Assembly: GCF_964340395.1 (NCBI RefSeq)
Contig: NC_135571.1
Span: forward strand, 4,552,453-4,616,452
DNA: 64,000 bases
Source of the DNA: Glandiceps talaboti
Lineage: Eukaryota > Hemichordata > Enteropneusta > Spengelidae
Direction: 5' to 3'
Both the position numbers and the translations under genes were made by a program. Each line of letters opens with the position of its first letter. The first letter of the stretch is position 1. Below the pieces are notes generated by a model. The model had not been told where the DNA came from. It saw only the letters and a program-made list of their open reading frames with translations, and searched no databases. Shown here piece after piece: positions 36,381 through 47,694 of the stretch.

Positions 36381-36687
36381 TTTCATGATTTATGGTTTCT
36401 TTGTAATCAAACTGTACCAGCATTCCACAGATATTGACTAAAATGACCAAATAATTTAACCATTCCCCATAAAAATTTTGTGTATTTTTCGATGAACAAA
36501 AAAATGAATGAAAAAATAGTGTAAATTATGGCTACTGGGTCTTATGTCGACTAATATTGAGTGTTGTATTCCAGTAAATAGTCTCTTTCTAACATGTACA
36601 ACTTTCCCTAGTATTTCAAACTGTGTAGACTGTCAGATATGTTGTGTAGTTCCACCTTCACTGGCCTGCTCTATCTAACGGTAAATT

Positions 36688-37975
36688 CAGGGTTCGCACG
36701 GTCCTGGAAAACCCTGGAAAACCCTGGAATTTCAAACCCTCCCTGGAAAGCCCTGGAAAACCCTGGAAAAATGCGCCCTACCCCTGGAAAACCCTGGAAA
36801 ATGATCATGTATAATCGATCAATTAATATTGACGATCGTCATGTCTGTGCTCGAGCCACCCATTCATATGATTCTGAATCTCGTAAATGTGAAATTGCGA
36901 AAATATTTTCAAAGTCTTTCGCCACGCCGATTGAACCCAGACAGTCAAGCGATCGTTCCACGAGACACTTTGCCCCACAGACCGTGCCTATTATAGTTGA
37001 ATGGGCGCCGGCCGCAGTGTTTCTTTTGATCTTGCATATATTGCTACTCCATACATCTCCCCGTCGTCATTTCAGGGACATGATATTGTAACAGTCCCGG
37101 CCGCGCCGGGGTAATATGTACAGTAGGTCTGTTAACAAGATTATCGTAACACTGTAGCGAGTATCAACGCATCATCAACCTCGATTAGAAATTGTTACAA
37201 GTTCGGCGCACCAGTCGACTGATACTACAAGATAGGGCTAGGGCCTAGAGAAGTGCAGTTGAATTTCCGGGTTGTGGAAGTACAGTTGTGACTTTTATTT
37301 CGTCGATAAATGGGTATTTGTGTTACATGTTCTAAAAGAATAACTACTGTTTTATGTTGTCGGTACAGTAACATTCGTCAATGGTCAAGTTGAGTTGAAA
37401 TCGCGATGTTCCGCAACTCGTGGCATCCGTACATAAACATCGAGACGCAAGCGATGAATGTATTCAGTTATTCATAGCTCGAAATTTCGTTCCGTAAATG
37501 ACGTTTTTATTCAAAATTTTGAAGAAAAAAATTATTTTAGGTGGCTTATAAATCTAGTAACATCAAACCATACAATAACGAGGACAAACTTTAGTTTTTG
37601 ATTTATTTTTCTGGATATGTCTGAATTAGACTGACGAATGCTGCGACTCAATCTTACACGATCAATGCACCAGCTTGACGAAACGGCTGCTTAGGGGGTA
37701 GGACAGAGGTTTCTCCGTTAATCTTAGCGTGTAAACGTGGTTTTGAAACCAATATCTTGCATAGTGTCGATTGTCTTTAAAATGTTTTGTGACATATGGG
37801 AACTGTTGTTGATTTTTCTCGTCCACATCAGACAATTAGATGTCATTCAAAAAATATACTTTAGTGTCAACACCCCTGGAAAATGTCCAAAATCAATATG
37901 AATACCCCTGGAAAACTGACGAAAAACCCCTGGAAAGTCCTGGAATTTTGTTTTGCTTTAAGTGTACGAACCCTG
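36688..37975. mobile_element. Non-autonomous DNA transposon, hAT-like (1288 bp)
   Basis: Terminal inverted repeats CAGGGTTCGCAC (left) and GTACGAACCCTG (right; reverse complement CAGGGTTCGTAC), 11 of 12 matching. Both subterminal regions carry repeated CCCTGGAAAA words, in the same orientation at each end. Flanks GGTAAATT and GGTAATAC could be a diverged 8-bp target duplication. No transposase frame: the 150-codon frame at 36639-37091 spans the left end and shows no domain. CAGGG termini and an 8-bp duplication suggest hAT; I am not sure of the superfamily. Confidence 0.7.
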
Positions 37976-39499
37976 GGTAATACTCTGTAGAACTATGACG
38001 TTGAAGGGGTTGACCTCTGTGTGACGGCGCCCTGACATGGCACACCTTACAGACTTGGATAGGGTTGACCTATGTGTGAGGGCGCCCTGTCACAGCATAT
38101 CTTACAGACTACACACTAGATTGTGTTGCAGCGAAATGTTTCCCTTACACTACCACATCTTAGCATTTCATACTTGCAATAATCACTTCAAATCACTTTC
38201 AATGCTGCGTCAACATTGCCTTGCGCTAGTCTATAAATTAGGAATAATGCAAAGATACTACTACAAGCACATAAAGATGTGTAGATTTTAGTATGAATGA
38301 GAGTTACGATATCTTTTATTTTAAATAGTAACTTTTGCTCAAGTATAATGATTTGGTATAGTTCACTCTCACTTCAGTGATAGAGTTGTATTTTGAATTC
38401 AAATCTCTGAGAACAGCCATGATTATGATAGTTATGTACATAAGAACACTCCCCCTTCTCCAACACTATCACAGAAAATGATTTGGTATCGAGTTCCTTT
38501 CAAATTTACATCTGTGAGAATCATCCTCATTTTGATAGTTATATGAATAACAACATTCCCCTGATGAAAATTGTCATATTTTATATTTTCGTTTGGATCT
38601 AAGTCAAATATTTTTTTTTGGGGGGGGGGGGGGGGGGAGTTGCAATTTTGAAGTAAAATTCAGTGATATATAAAGTGATTTACGTACAAGACTTTTCAAA
38701 ATACTTTAAAAACTAAAACTGTTGTGGAATTTCTATAGCTTTACAAATTATTAGGGCTTACAAGGAATGGAAACAACCAGGCAAAAGAAAAAGTGTTGCA
38801 ACGTTGTGTAAGTTATGTGATTTTGACCGGGTAATTATGTAAGATTTTGATCAAAATGGTGAAATATCGTACACTTGGTTACAGCACACAGGTTCACTTT
38901 GTGTCTTTTTTGAGACAATGGAAACTGCAACTGGTTGAATAGTGTTGAATATTCATATACTGGGGCCAATAATTCATCACTATGACAATATGGAAATGAC
39001 TTGATTGGCATGGACCATGAACCTCTTTGAATATTCATATGCCTGGGCCAAACAAATTGTCACCATGATAATATGCAAATGATTTGATTTGCTATAAGAT
39101 TAATATTCATAGATCTAAGCTAATAATTTATCACGGTAACAGCATGGAAATGAATTCTATTGGTTTGTATTATTGAAATACTGAATATTCATGTTCCTGG
39201 ACCAATTAGTTGTCACCATGGCAGCATGGAAATGATTTTGATTGGCTGAAAGTACTGACATCACAATGCATGTATTGTTGACATGGTAATGTGCATGGAA
39301 TTCAAAGGGTATAGATTATATATGTACATATATATTGTTTCCATTTTGCATGTATCACTTACACTGTACATATGTTTGATCACTCAGCACTAATTTTATT
39401 TTCGAGGCATATTTTTATGATGTACCATTACTTTATGCTTATATCTCAAATCTTGCTTATGTTACTGCCTTTGTTATTTTATTTCTATAGTCAACTGCT

Positions 39500-39840
39500 T
39501 TCACTATGTGGCAACATATCCACTATAATAATGTCTATGGCAACAAGTTCACAACATTTGCTATGGCAACATGTTCCTTGTAGTCACCATGGGAACATGT
39601 TTACTACAGCAATATATATAGCAATATGTCTACTGTGGTCTCTCAGTAACGTGTGTGCTGTAAGCTCTAGACCAACATATCTGCTATGGTTCCCATGGCA
39701 ACATGTTCTTTATAGACTATGGTAACATATCCACTGTGGTCTACATGACATGTTCACTGTAGACTATAGCAACATGGCTGCTATAGTCTCTATGGCAACA
39801 TGGCTGCTATGGTTGCTATGACAACATAGTTGCTATGCTA
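39500..39840. repeat. Diverged tandem array rich in CTATGGCAACATG words
   Basis: About ten units of 20-35 bp containing CTATGGCAACATGTTC, GTTCCCATGGCAACATG, GTTGCTATGACAACAT and similar. Many fit the palindromic RFX X-box pattern GTTNCCATGGNAAC at 11-13 of 14 positions. Confidence 0.7.
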
Positions 39841-40159
39841 GGAAAATACATATCTTCCAATGCTTAAACAGTTCTATATATATGACTTAATAGCACAGCT
39901 GTTAATGACACCAGTGATATTATCATCACACACACAATATCTACTCAATAGTTCTTTGATAAGAACATATTACAATCTACATAGACATTCTTGGTCCTAG
40001 TGTAAAAGTTATGCTAACAGAAATAAGATATGAAAGGCAGAATCATAAGGAAGTAAGAGATAGGTCTAGGATGTGTATCTCTTGTGTGTGCTTAGAACAT
40101 GCCTTGGTGGATTATGAAGTACAAGAAGGGGATGGATAGAAAATTTGATCTTTTTTGTA

Positions 40160-40430
40160 AACCCACCAACACACCAACCAACCAACCAACCAACCAACCA
40201 ACCAACCAACCAACCAACCATACATCCATTCAACCAACCAACCAACCATACATCCATCCATCCAAGCAAGCAAGCAAACAAACAAGGAACCACACACCCA
40301 TCCATTCAACCAACCACACATCCATCCAACCAACAAACCAACCGACCACACATCCATCCATTCACCCACCCACCCAACTGACCAAGCAACCACACATCCA
40401 ACAAAACCAATCAACCAACCCATTATTTTG
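40160..40430. repeat. (CCAA)n / (CATC)n microsatellite
   Basis: Pure ACCA repeats to 40218, then mixed CATC/CAAC repeats. All overlapping long frames are repeat translations. Confidence 0.95.
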
Positions 40431-40806
40431 AAAGTCATACAGTTTTGAGCATATTTGATAAAATTATGCCCTTACAAAGAACAGAATGTAATCCACCAAG
40501 GCATGTTAATCTATGTAAAACTTCCAACTATGCCCATCTGTACTGTTCATCGAAGGTACTGTATTTAATTTGTGATAATAAACCATTTCTGATGTGAAAT
40601 ACTTTTTGTCAATTATACACATCTCCAATATTTTCTTAGCCACTTTATCTCAATAAACAAAGATAATAAATCATCTTTTCTTTCCATAGGCTAGCACACC
40701 TATAAGCCTGACTTAATGGAATAATCCTATGAAAACTCTGCTGTAAGCCAGAACATTCTATTTTTGTACAGGAGTGTTTTGACACTGGGTGTTCTGAATT
40801 TTACAG

Positions 40807-41017
40807 GATAAGTCGTCAAAGTATACAGAAGATGAATTGAATGAGAAATTGACAAAGAAGGTACAGAAGGCAGCAAGAAAACTACACAAGCAACAGGTAC
40901 AGAAGAGACTAAGAATGGCTCAAGAAATACAGAGACATCTTCAAGAAGTTGAAGTTAAACAGAAGAGTTTAGAAGAAAGAGGAGTGGAGTTGGAGAAGTC
41001 ACTACGCGTTGACAGTA
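40807..41017 (+). CDS. MICAL: MICAL exon: bMERB domain, part 1
   Basis: Phase-0 acceptor (GAATTTTACAG|GAT); phase-1 donor (AGT A|GTGAGT). It encodes a helix with KYTEDELNEKLTKKVQKAAR and QKRLRMAQEIQRHLQEVEVK followed by LEERGVELEKSLR. This is the first helix of the bMERB (DUF3585) three-helix coiled coil, which in MICALs binds Rab8-family GTPases and holds the enzyme inactive by folding back. The heptad pattern is evident. Confidence 0.92.
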
Positions 41018-41351
41018 GTGAGTGTGTTTGTGTATTTTTTAACGTAGTATGCATCTCAAAAATAGTCTTTTGGTGTCACTTTGTTCCAGAAAATGCCAAC
41101 CCAATCTTGGAAGAAAACAATGCAAGGTCGCATGCAGTTCTTTTTAATAAAGATCAAAATAATTTGGTTCAATGAAATTGTTAATTACCTGCACAAGGTT
41201 TATTGTAGCGCCCTCTATGGCAAGGGGCTCTCTAACAAGTACAGTGCCCTCAATGGCAAAGAGCTTTCTATCAAGATGGCCGACTAATAAGTGTACATCA
41301 GTGCATGCAGTTCTTTCTGTGACCAACTTGTCAAAATTTACATGATTACAG
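41018..41351 (+). other. MICAL: Short MICAL intron
   Basis: Intron with two tandem copies of an AGTGCCCTCAATGGCAA/AGCGCCCTCTATGGCAA word at 41205-41270. No exon seen. Confidence 0.7.
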
Positions 41352-41451
41352 GTGATGAGAAAGATGAAGAAGGCATGATGATGCAAGAATGGTTGACTCT
41401 GATCAATGAGAAGAATAAGTTGGTACGATTTGAACAAGAACTGACGATACA
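41352..41451 (+). CDS. MICAL: MICAL exon: bMERB domain, part 2
   Basis: Phase 1 to phase 2 (GATTACAG|GT; ATA CA|GTGAGT). It encodes SDEKDEEGMMMQEWLTLINE then KNKLVRFEQELTI, which matches the conserved MICAL order 'EW..L..EKN.LVR.E.EL'. Confidence 0.93.
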
Positions 41452-42067
41452 GTGAGTAAAATGTTTGACTCTGATATTTTCCAAATTTGTAAGGTTTCTA
41501 ACCCCACAAGTGGCAATACATTATCCAAAATATGTGTACGTACGCAAATTATGTCGTCACTGAGTGCCAGGTATTATCAGCTTCTAAAATGTTTTACCAA
41601 GTTTGTAAAAATATATTAATGTATGAGGGGGGAATGGGGCTCCAAACATGGACAAAATTCAACCTGGTTGTATGGTAGTTAGGTTAAAGATGACCAAATG
41701 TGTGGTTGTTACATACAGGTTTGAACCCTCGAAATTTTGGGTTGGTTTGTGTAGGGAAACTATTGGAAATACAGGATTTCTAATAATTCTTTGCAGGTGT
41801 ATATAATACTATACCAAATAATATAAAAAGGTTAAGGTGGGAATTCTTTGTCTCAGTCCTAGTTGTTGATGTTTCATGCTTACAAATCAATAAATAGATG
41901 GACTTTTGGTAAAATCTGGTAGAAAAAAGAATCTGCCAAAGGGAAACTGCAATGTTATTTATTGATAGAAATATAAAGAAATCTGCCACAGTGATGGAAT
42001 AGGGGGAGGAGTGTTGGGATCAATCAATCAGGGCTCAAAATTAACTTTTTTCTTTGATAATCCTAGT

Positions 42068-42096
42068 GGGCTACCAATTTCAGAAATTGGTAGCCC
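42068..42096. repeat. Perfect 14-bp-arm hairpin
   Basis: GGGCTACCAATTTC, one spacer A, then GAAATTGGTAGCCC. It lies inside a longer repetitive-looking segment (about 42030-42310) where GGGCTACCAGCTGC and GATAGCCCCATG recur. Intronic. Confidence 0.85.
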
Positions 42097-42344
42097 AAGT
42101 ATTGTGACCTGTAGTCCGATATTCCTGAACTGAAAACAGATTTCGTCTATTGGAAATATGTGTGTTATTAAAATACTTTCATGTCCATAAATCTTCCATC
42201 CTCATCACATAATCAGTGGTGGCCTGAATGGGCTACCAGCTGCAAACTATGATAGCCCCATGACCAGAATTGGTAATCTGTGGGCATGGGACTACTGTTA
42301 ACTTTGACCCCAGAATTCATGTCTTGGACAATTTATTCACAACA

Positions 42345-42358
42345 GCGCCATCTAGTGG
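42345..42358 (-). promoter_or_regulatory. CTCF-core-like motif
   Basis: GCGCCATCTAGTGG; the reverse complement CCACTAGATGGCGC fits the 14-position CTCF core CCASYAGRKGGCRS at every position. Motif match only. Confidence 0.35.
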
Positions 42359-42625
42359 TGAACAGTAATCATTGTCAGTTTGTCCTGAGGCGCGAGCAAC
42401 AGTCACATTGCCAAAATGAAAACAAGTAACTTGGTTGTGTATCAACAAACATTATTCAAATTACTTGCAGTTTCATATTTATGAATCTATTACTGAGATT
42501 GATAGAAACAAAATTCAAAACATTGCAGTAATCATTAAAGAGACAAGGTCTGCAATTTGTAAATATTTTTTTATCATTTTTGTTTCCAAATAAAAGAGTA
42601 CTTATTTTACCCTTCACTTGTTTAA

Positions 42626-44245
42626 CCCTTTCACCACCGATTCCCTCAATTGAGGGAACGCGCTAGGGCGCCCACCGATTCCCTCAATTGAGGGAACGCC
42701 AGAGTTCATTCACCTATCTCGCCGTTATGCCGTTAAACGGCAGCTATTGCTGCAAAAATTGCTGCCATAACTAGTTCCACACATGCGTATTAGCCTTGTT
42801 TATCTACACTGCCATTTTGAAAGCATGACAGTGAACGATATCAGGAGTACGATCCAAATGACGAGCGATCGTAATTTTATGTGCGTTTTTCGCTCACAAA
42901 ATCGAATTTCAACATGGCGGAAGTAATTAACGGCTCTCATAACATGGTGTACGATATAAATTATGTCACTATCTTTGGATATTTCGACAGAATTTGACTC
43001 GAAATACATCGTTAAATACAAGTATTTAGCTATGGGAACACATTGTACTTGTATATGTAAGCATCAAATTCCCGCTAAGGCCGTGTGAGCTGCCGACGGC
43101 AGTTTATGGTTGAATTTTTGAATGTCGTTCAAATTTACGCAATCTTGTGACCGTGCCGACGCCCATGCTAACGTTCTAGGGGTAATTTTTGGCTATATCA
43201 TGGATTATTTTGGTTTTATTTCTTTTTGTTACGGCTCAATAATGACTTGTATTTGTATTAGCTCACTGTGTAGAGGTCAGTGGAGGGAAACTTACGCTTG
43301 ATGTTGGCGATTTTCCGATCGGATTTTTTACGTGCGTTTTTCAATGTAAAATTCAAATTTCAACATCGGCGAAGCAAAATCTGTCTCCCCTAACATCGTT
43401 TGCAATGTAAATAAAGGTGCTGTTCGTAGAAATTTCCACTCAATTTTACTATGAATACGATGTTTTATACAAGGAGATGGCTGAGTGAACTCGATGCAGT
43501 ATATGGAAGGATCAGATTATCGCAACGTAACTTCAAAGTCCTGACTGCATATTTGCTTTTGTGGGTAAGCATGTCGGCAAAAAGCGTCACGTTGGCGTCC
43601 CGATTCGGACTCGTATACTACCAACTTGTGGGCATTTTTTACTGATTTTGAGGATAAATTTGGTGATAATTTTTTGTTGTTCTGTCAAAAAATGATATAT
43701 AATTACACAAACTGATTTTTCTGAAGGTATTGGGGCGACGACTTCAGATATTTTTTACCCTTCATTGCCGGTGCGGGGGGCCGACTATTGCGTCGTAATC
43801 GGATTAGTAGGCCGTTAATTATTTTCGTTCAAATTTAATACGACTGAAAATAACATTTTCTGACAAATTTTCGCCGATTTTGACCATTTAGTCAGTATAT
43901 AGAAGTTTTGTAAGAACATGAATGTTGGTATTTTGAATTTTGTTTGTAATATAAATATTTTGTTTATTTGTGATATGTCAATAAATAAACAACCAGTGTT
44001 TGTTTTATTAATATTTTGTTACTTTAATCCATATTTCGGTTGTGTGTGTGATATTTGAATGCATGTATTTGCAACTATGATGTAGAAAATTTATTTTCCA
44101 TTCAAATGATACCTTATTTTTCAAAAATAAGCAACTCTAAGTATTTTTATATCAGTTTGATTACACCACACTCACTCTCGCATTATGTCAGTGAGGGGGC
44201 TGGTGGACAACACACAATCCCATGAGGCAAGTGGTGGTGAAAGGG
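42626..44245. mobile_element. Non-autonomous piggyBac-type element (1620 bp) with TTAA target duplication
   Basis: Flanked by TTAA at 42622-42625 and 44246-44249. Termini are CCCTTTCACCACC on the left and GGTGGTGAAAGGG on the right, a 13-bp perfect inverted repeat. Just inside the left end are two direct copies of CACCGATTCCCTCAATTGAG, each holding the 18-bp palindrome TTCCCTCAATTGAGGGAA. No transposase is encoded; the 64-codon frame at 43451-43645 shows no DDD transposase signature. TTAA plus CCCTTT defines the superfamily. Confidence 0.88.
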
Positions 44246-44622
44246 TTAAGGCCTAATAAAAAAAAATTTGTGTGGTTCTGATTACTCAATTTTAGAATAG
44301 GTGGTGTTGGTAGATTTTGATTTTATTTTTTGAAATGTATTTTTGTTTCATATGTGAGTGTCTAGTTCAGGTAGTTATGTTTTCCATATGGTCTCTGTGT
44401 TATTGGTTTCTTGTCATCAGATGTACAGCCATTACAGATTGGAAGAAGTTTGATATTGTGGTTTTAAGTTGATGTCAATTTCCACATCTGCTATTTCTTG
44501 CGAGTCTTCATAATTGTATTACTTTCTTCTCGAATACGTTGAAGAAAGGTTAGGGTTGACTTGAAAAACTAGGTGGGGTCAGGTAACAGGAACCAAGCAA
44601 TTCTTGTTTAAAGGCCTAATGA
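44246..44622 (+). mobile_element. MITE with TTAGGCCTAA termini, copy 1
   Basis: Starts GGCCTAATAAAAAAAAATTT then GTGTGGTTCTGATTAC; ends AAGCAATTCTTGTTTAAAGG then CCTAAT, giving A/T-rich inverted ends. Body words such as GTTGATGTCA, TTTCCACAT and ACTTGAAAAACTAGGTGGGG recur in copies at 52820-53170 and 56409-56755. Its left end touches the TTAA of the piggyBac element. Confidence 0.75.
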
Positions 44623-44789
44623 CTAGTAGTCAATGGCAAAACTCCTACCGTATAAACTGCTGTTACACTATTCTCATACTACATGAATAAAATGACGTCA
44701 TTTATTTCAGAAGTTTTTAAAACTTTTTCAACTCAACAATGACACCAACATCATGTTAACAAGTTTGATGTCATGTGATCATTTTTCAG

Positions 44790-44863
44790 AGCTAAGGAAT
44801 TGGAGTTGGAGGATAGACACAGTCGGTTACAGCAGGAACTGAGAGAAAGAATGGCGATAGACG
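44790..44863 (+). CDS. MICAL: MICAL exon: bMERB domain, part 3
   Basis: Phase 2 to phase 1 (ATTTTTCAG|A; GAC G|GTAATA). It encodes AKELELEDRHSRLQQELRER MAID; the string ELELEDR.SRLQQELRERMA is a near-invariant signature of MICAL and MICAL-like bMERB domains. Confidence 0.95.
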
Positions 44864-45144
44864 GTAATAGTTCAAAATATATGTTTTATTGTGTATAACT
44901 TGTATATTGCTATCCATTCATCTCACTATATCAATCAATTCTCAGTACCTAAAATAGAATATTACTGTGTAGGCGCATCATAAAATTAACAAACATTCAA
45001 TTTCTTGGTGCACACCTTAACTTCTGTGCCACTCACTTTACTTAAGATGTATTTAGTATGGACACACATGAGAATTAGTCGACTGTCTTGTTCTATTTTG
45101 ATCCTTTAGCATGAGGTAAAATGCTATTGCAGGTACTGAGAATT

Positions 45145-45390
45145 ACACCATATACTCAGCCAATCAAACTACCTTTACAGTGTTACACCTGTGACTGTTT
45201 GACAAGGCCCATCAAAACCATTTATGCATGTGACTTGTATGAGGGCCAATTAAACCTATCTTTACACCTATGACTCTCACAGAGCCTATTAAAAACCATC
45301 TTAGCACCTCAGACTTGTATGCAAGCCAATGAAAACCATCGTTACATCTATGATTTGATCTCCCAACCAATCAAAACATCTGATATGTAT
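45145..45390. repeat. Diverged ~60-bp tandem repeat in a MICAL intron
   Basis: Four units with CCAATCAAA/CCCATCAAAACCAT, TTACACCTATGACT and GACTTGTAT words. Adjoining sequence 44970-45140 (GGCGCATCATAAAATTAA, GTCTTGTTCTATTTTGA, TATTGCAGGTACTGAGAAT) also occurs at 32780-32935, a dispersed repeat. Confidence 0.6.
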
Positions 45391-45450
45391 ATATTTGTCA
45401 CACCATATTCTTCCATCGTACGACTTCACTTTTGCTGAATTTTTCCAAAG

Positions 45451-45565
45451 ATTCCAAGAAAACCAAAGAGATGGTTGAAGACGAAAAGAAACTTCTGGAG
45501 GAAATGCTTGAAGTTGTTGAACAAAGAGATAAGTTGGTTTCCCTTTTAGAAGAGGAACGGCTTAA
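45451..45565 (+). CDS. MICAL: MICAL exon: bMERB domain, part 4
   Basis: Phase 1 to phase 2 (TTTTCCAAAG|AT; CTT AA|GTGAGT). It encodes KTKEMVEDEKKLLEEMLEVV and EQRDKLVSLLEEERLK, matching the conserved MICAL segment 'E..L.EEK..L.EMLEVVEQRD.LV.LLEE.RL'. Confidence 0.95.
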
Positions 45566-46441
45566 GTGAGTAACGTTAACTGTGAGTTTTTGTCTCTCTT
45601 CTTCTCCCCTTTGTGCTTTTGTTGTAATATCTGAAGCTGAAATCTCCCTTTAGCCTGTCCAATTGTAATAAACTCTGAAGCTTAGCTCACATTTTAATCT
45701 GTCCCTTTTTTTTCTCTCATATTGCGAGCCTTATGCCTTAATTCACGCTTTAGCTTGTCCGTGTGTTGTAAAATGTGAAGCTTAAATCTCGCCCTTCGTG
45801 TCTATTTGTTGTAATATCTGTCGCAAGTTTTCCTGTACCCTTAATTTCATTATAAAGTCAAACACGAAATTCTCATATGTCGTTTACCCTATGCTTTTAA
45901 TGTTTCCTATGTAGACCTATTAGAGTATACATTTACCTTGTACCTTTGTCACAAAATCTGTTGCTCAGTTTTTTTCATCGTAAACTTGCTCATAAATATT
46001 CTAGTAAAAGAAGTGTTAGCTCTGTAAAATTAGTAATTTCTGATTCTTTTTACGTCTAAGAAATCTGGTGTTATATTTTCTGGGTAACTTGGTCTATGTT
46101 TAAAGTAAATTTTGTAATGTTGTTGTAAAATTTATCTTTTTGTAAATGTAAACATGTTGAAAACTTTTGTTTTATATGAATGTATTTTTGTATTTGGTTC
46201 AATTTGTTTACTGTAAACATATGCAATATGCCAGACCCAGAACCACAGAATTTAGTCTCTGAAAACCTGTTGCAGACAAAAAGAATTTGGAGAATTTTCA
46301 TTTAAGTTTATCAAAGTTTACAGAAATCTAACATGTACAGGAACTATGTTCAGAATATCATGATGTGTGCAATTATGAATGTTTCTTTCATAGATGACAA
46401 GTGCCCTCAAGTTACGATGATCATGATTACTTTGTTTTCAG
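45566..46441 (+). other. MICAL: MICAL intron, nothing further seen
   Basis: AT-rich intron of 876 bp ending in ACTTTGTTTTCAG. A loose tandem pattern (AAGCTTAAATCTCGCCCTT/GAAGCTGAAATCTCCCTTT) occurs at 45635-45800. No exon. Confidence 0.6.
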
Positions 46442-46517
46442 GGAGAGAGAGCTGGATAAAGACATTGAAACTGTCATGCTACAGAAAGGCTTAGATGTGA
46501 CGTCGGTCCAAAGGTAG
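46442..46517 (+). CDS. MICAL: MICAL last exon: end of bMERB and C-terminus
   Basis: Phase 2 acceptor (TTTGTTTTCAG|G). It encodes ERELDKDIETVMLQKGLDVT then SVQR and TAG at 46515-46517. MICAL C-termini end in the same way shortly after 'E.D.DLE..ML.KG'. The stop overlaps a weak donor-like AAAG|GTAGGG, so a rare extended isoform cannot be excluded. Summed in-window coding length is 8142 nt = 2714 codons. Confidence 0.93.
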
Positions 46518-47694
46518 GGGTGGCTGTGAACCCCGAGAAACATTTTTTTAAAAAGCTTGACTAACTTGGAACGAAGTTTCACGTTATTTATTTACAATTG
46601 TTGACAAAGTCAACATGATAAGGCTTTCTCCATGCTTTTGTACACCCCTTGATCAATGGATGTCATGTGACTGAAATATGCAAATGAAATGCTAATTAAT
46701 TAGATTGTCATGTGACCCAATGCAAATGATTTATTTTATCATGTGATTGGTTGATTGATATCATGTGACATGGCAAATGCAAATTAGATGATAAAAAGCT
46801 GTAAATATGGTAGATGTGAAAACATTAGTTGCTAGAATTTGAAAAAAAAAATATTTTGGGTCCTGTGTCAGAAAACAGGTGTACCAAATTTTAGATAAAC
46901 AATATTTGCAGAATCTATGTAAGTTATTGGATCGTGTTATATATTGTCACTGTTTTGTGAGTTGAAGTGATTTTGACCAGAAATTACAGCAGCTGACATT
47001 TTTGAATTTTGAGCTGTAACGTGGAACTACAGTGACTAGTGACGCAAAATACCATAGTTTTCCCCAAAATAGTTTGCCATGTTACCAAAGTAAAATGTTG
47101 GTGATACATGGGTCTTGTCATTACTAATTCAAGTAAAAAAGTAAATTTTTTAGATAAATTTATTGCAAAGTTTGCCGAGCTGAGAATGCAGACATTCATA
47201 TTAAGGACGTATAATAATAATAATTAATCTATTTTTCAGCTAAAAATGCCAGAGAGTGTATGTAGAAATAGACAAATTTGCAGTTTACGTAATTTATTAT
47301 TCTTGATAGTTTATTGAGCCGACGTATAAAAATTCCCTTTACTTTCATAAGAAAAGTAAGGTTTATACTATTTTTGTGAAAATTTGAGTGCTCATGAAAT
47401 TTATTTTTACAAATCTGTGCTGAAAAATATATTTGCTTCCATGAAGTTTCAACATTTTGTTCATTCACTGACTGTCCACATTCATTGTCAAATTTTTGAA
47501 AATTTCTCACCAGCATATTTTTTGTAGAGCAGTCAATATTGTTTGTTCAAATAGTTGCAGTTGTCATAAGATTTGGAGTATTATATTGTACAAAGATAAA
47601 CAAAAAATTTCAGTGGGGCAATTTATTCACAAAAATGTGAATACGACACCAGAATTTCAGCGGCTTGGATATAGATAGATCTGGCATGTAGTGT

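Larger units (their letters stand above)
33931..36687 (+). other. MICAL: MICAL intron
   Basis: No exon supported. It contains an imperfect inverted repeat at about 34650-34900 (GTTTGATAAGAACAGTTTTA and its reverse, AAACTGTTCTTATCAAATGA), tandem units with GTAGTTACCATAGAAACC at 35340-35650, and a direct duplication of about 120-140 bp at 36132-36380 (ATCTCTGACACCCA and AATCTGGCACAAAT words). Confidence 0.5.
37976..40806 (+). other. MICAL: MICAL intron
   Basis: No exon supported. It includes a T/G homopolymer pair at 38610-38640, a ~90-bp diverged tandem repeat at 38940-39260 (AATATTCATATGCCTGGGCC and CATGGAAATGATTTGATTGG words), a repetitive CCATGGCAACATG-rich stretch at 39500-39840 and a (CCAA)n tract at 40160-40430. 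Confidence 0.5.

Noticed and set aside
36639-37091. 150-codon frame across the left end of the hAT-like element
   Set aside because: It runs from the host flank into the element and starts with repeats of the CCCTGGAAAA word; no transposase motif.
43451-43645. Transposase fragment of the piggyBac element
   Set aside because: 64 codons with no recognisable catalytic or zinc-binding pattern; the element is best called non-autonomous.
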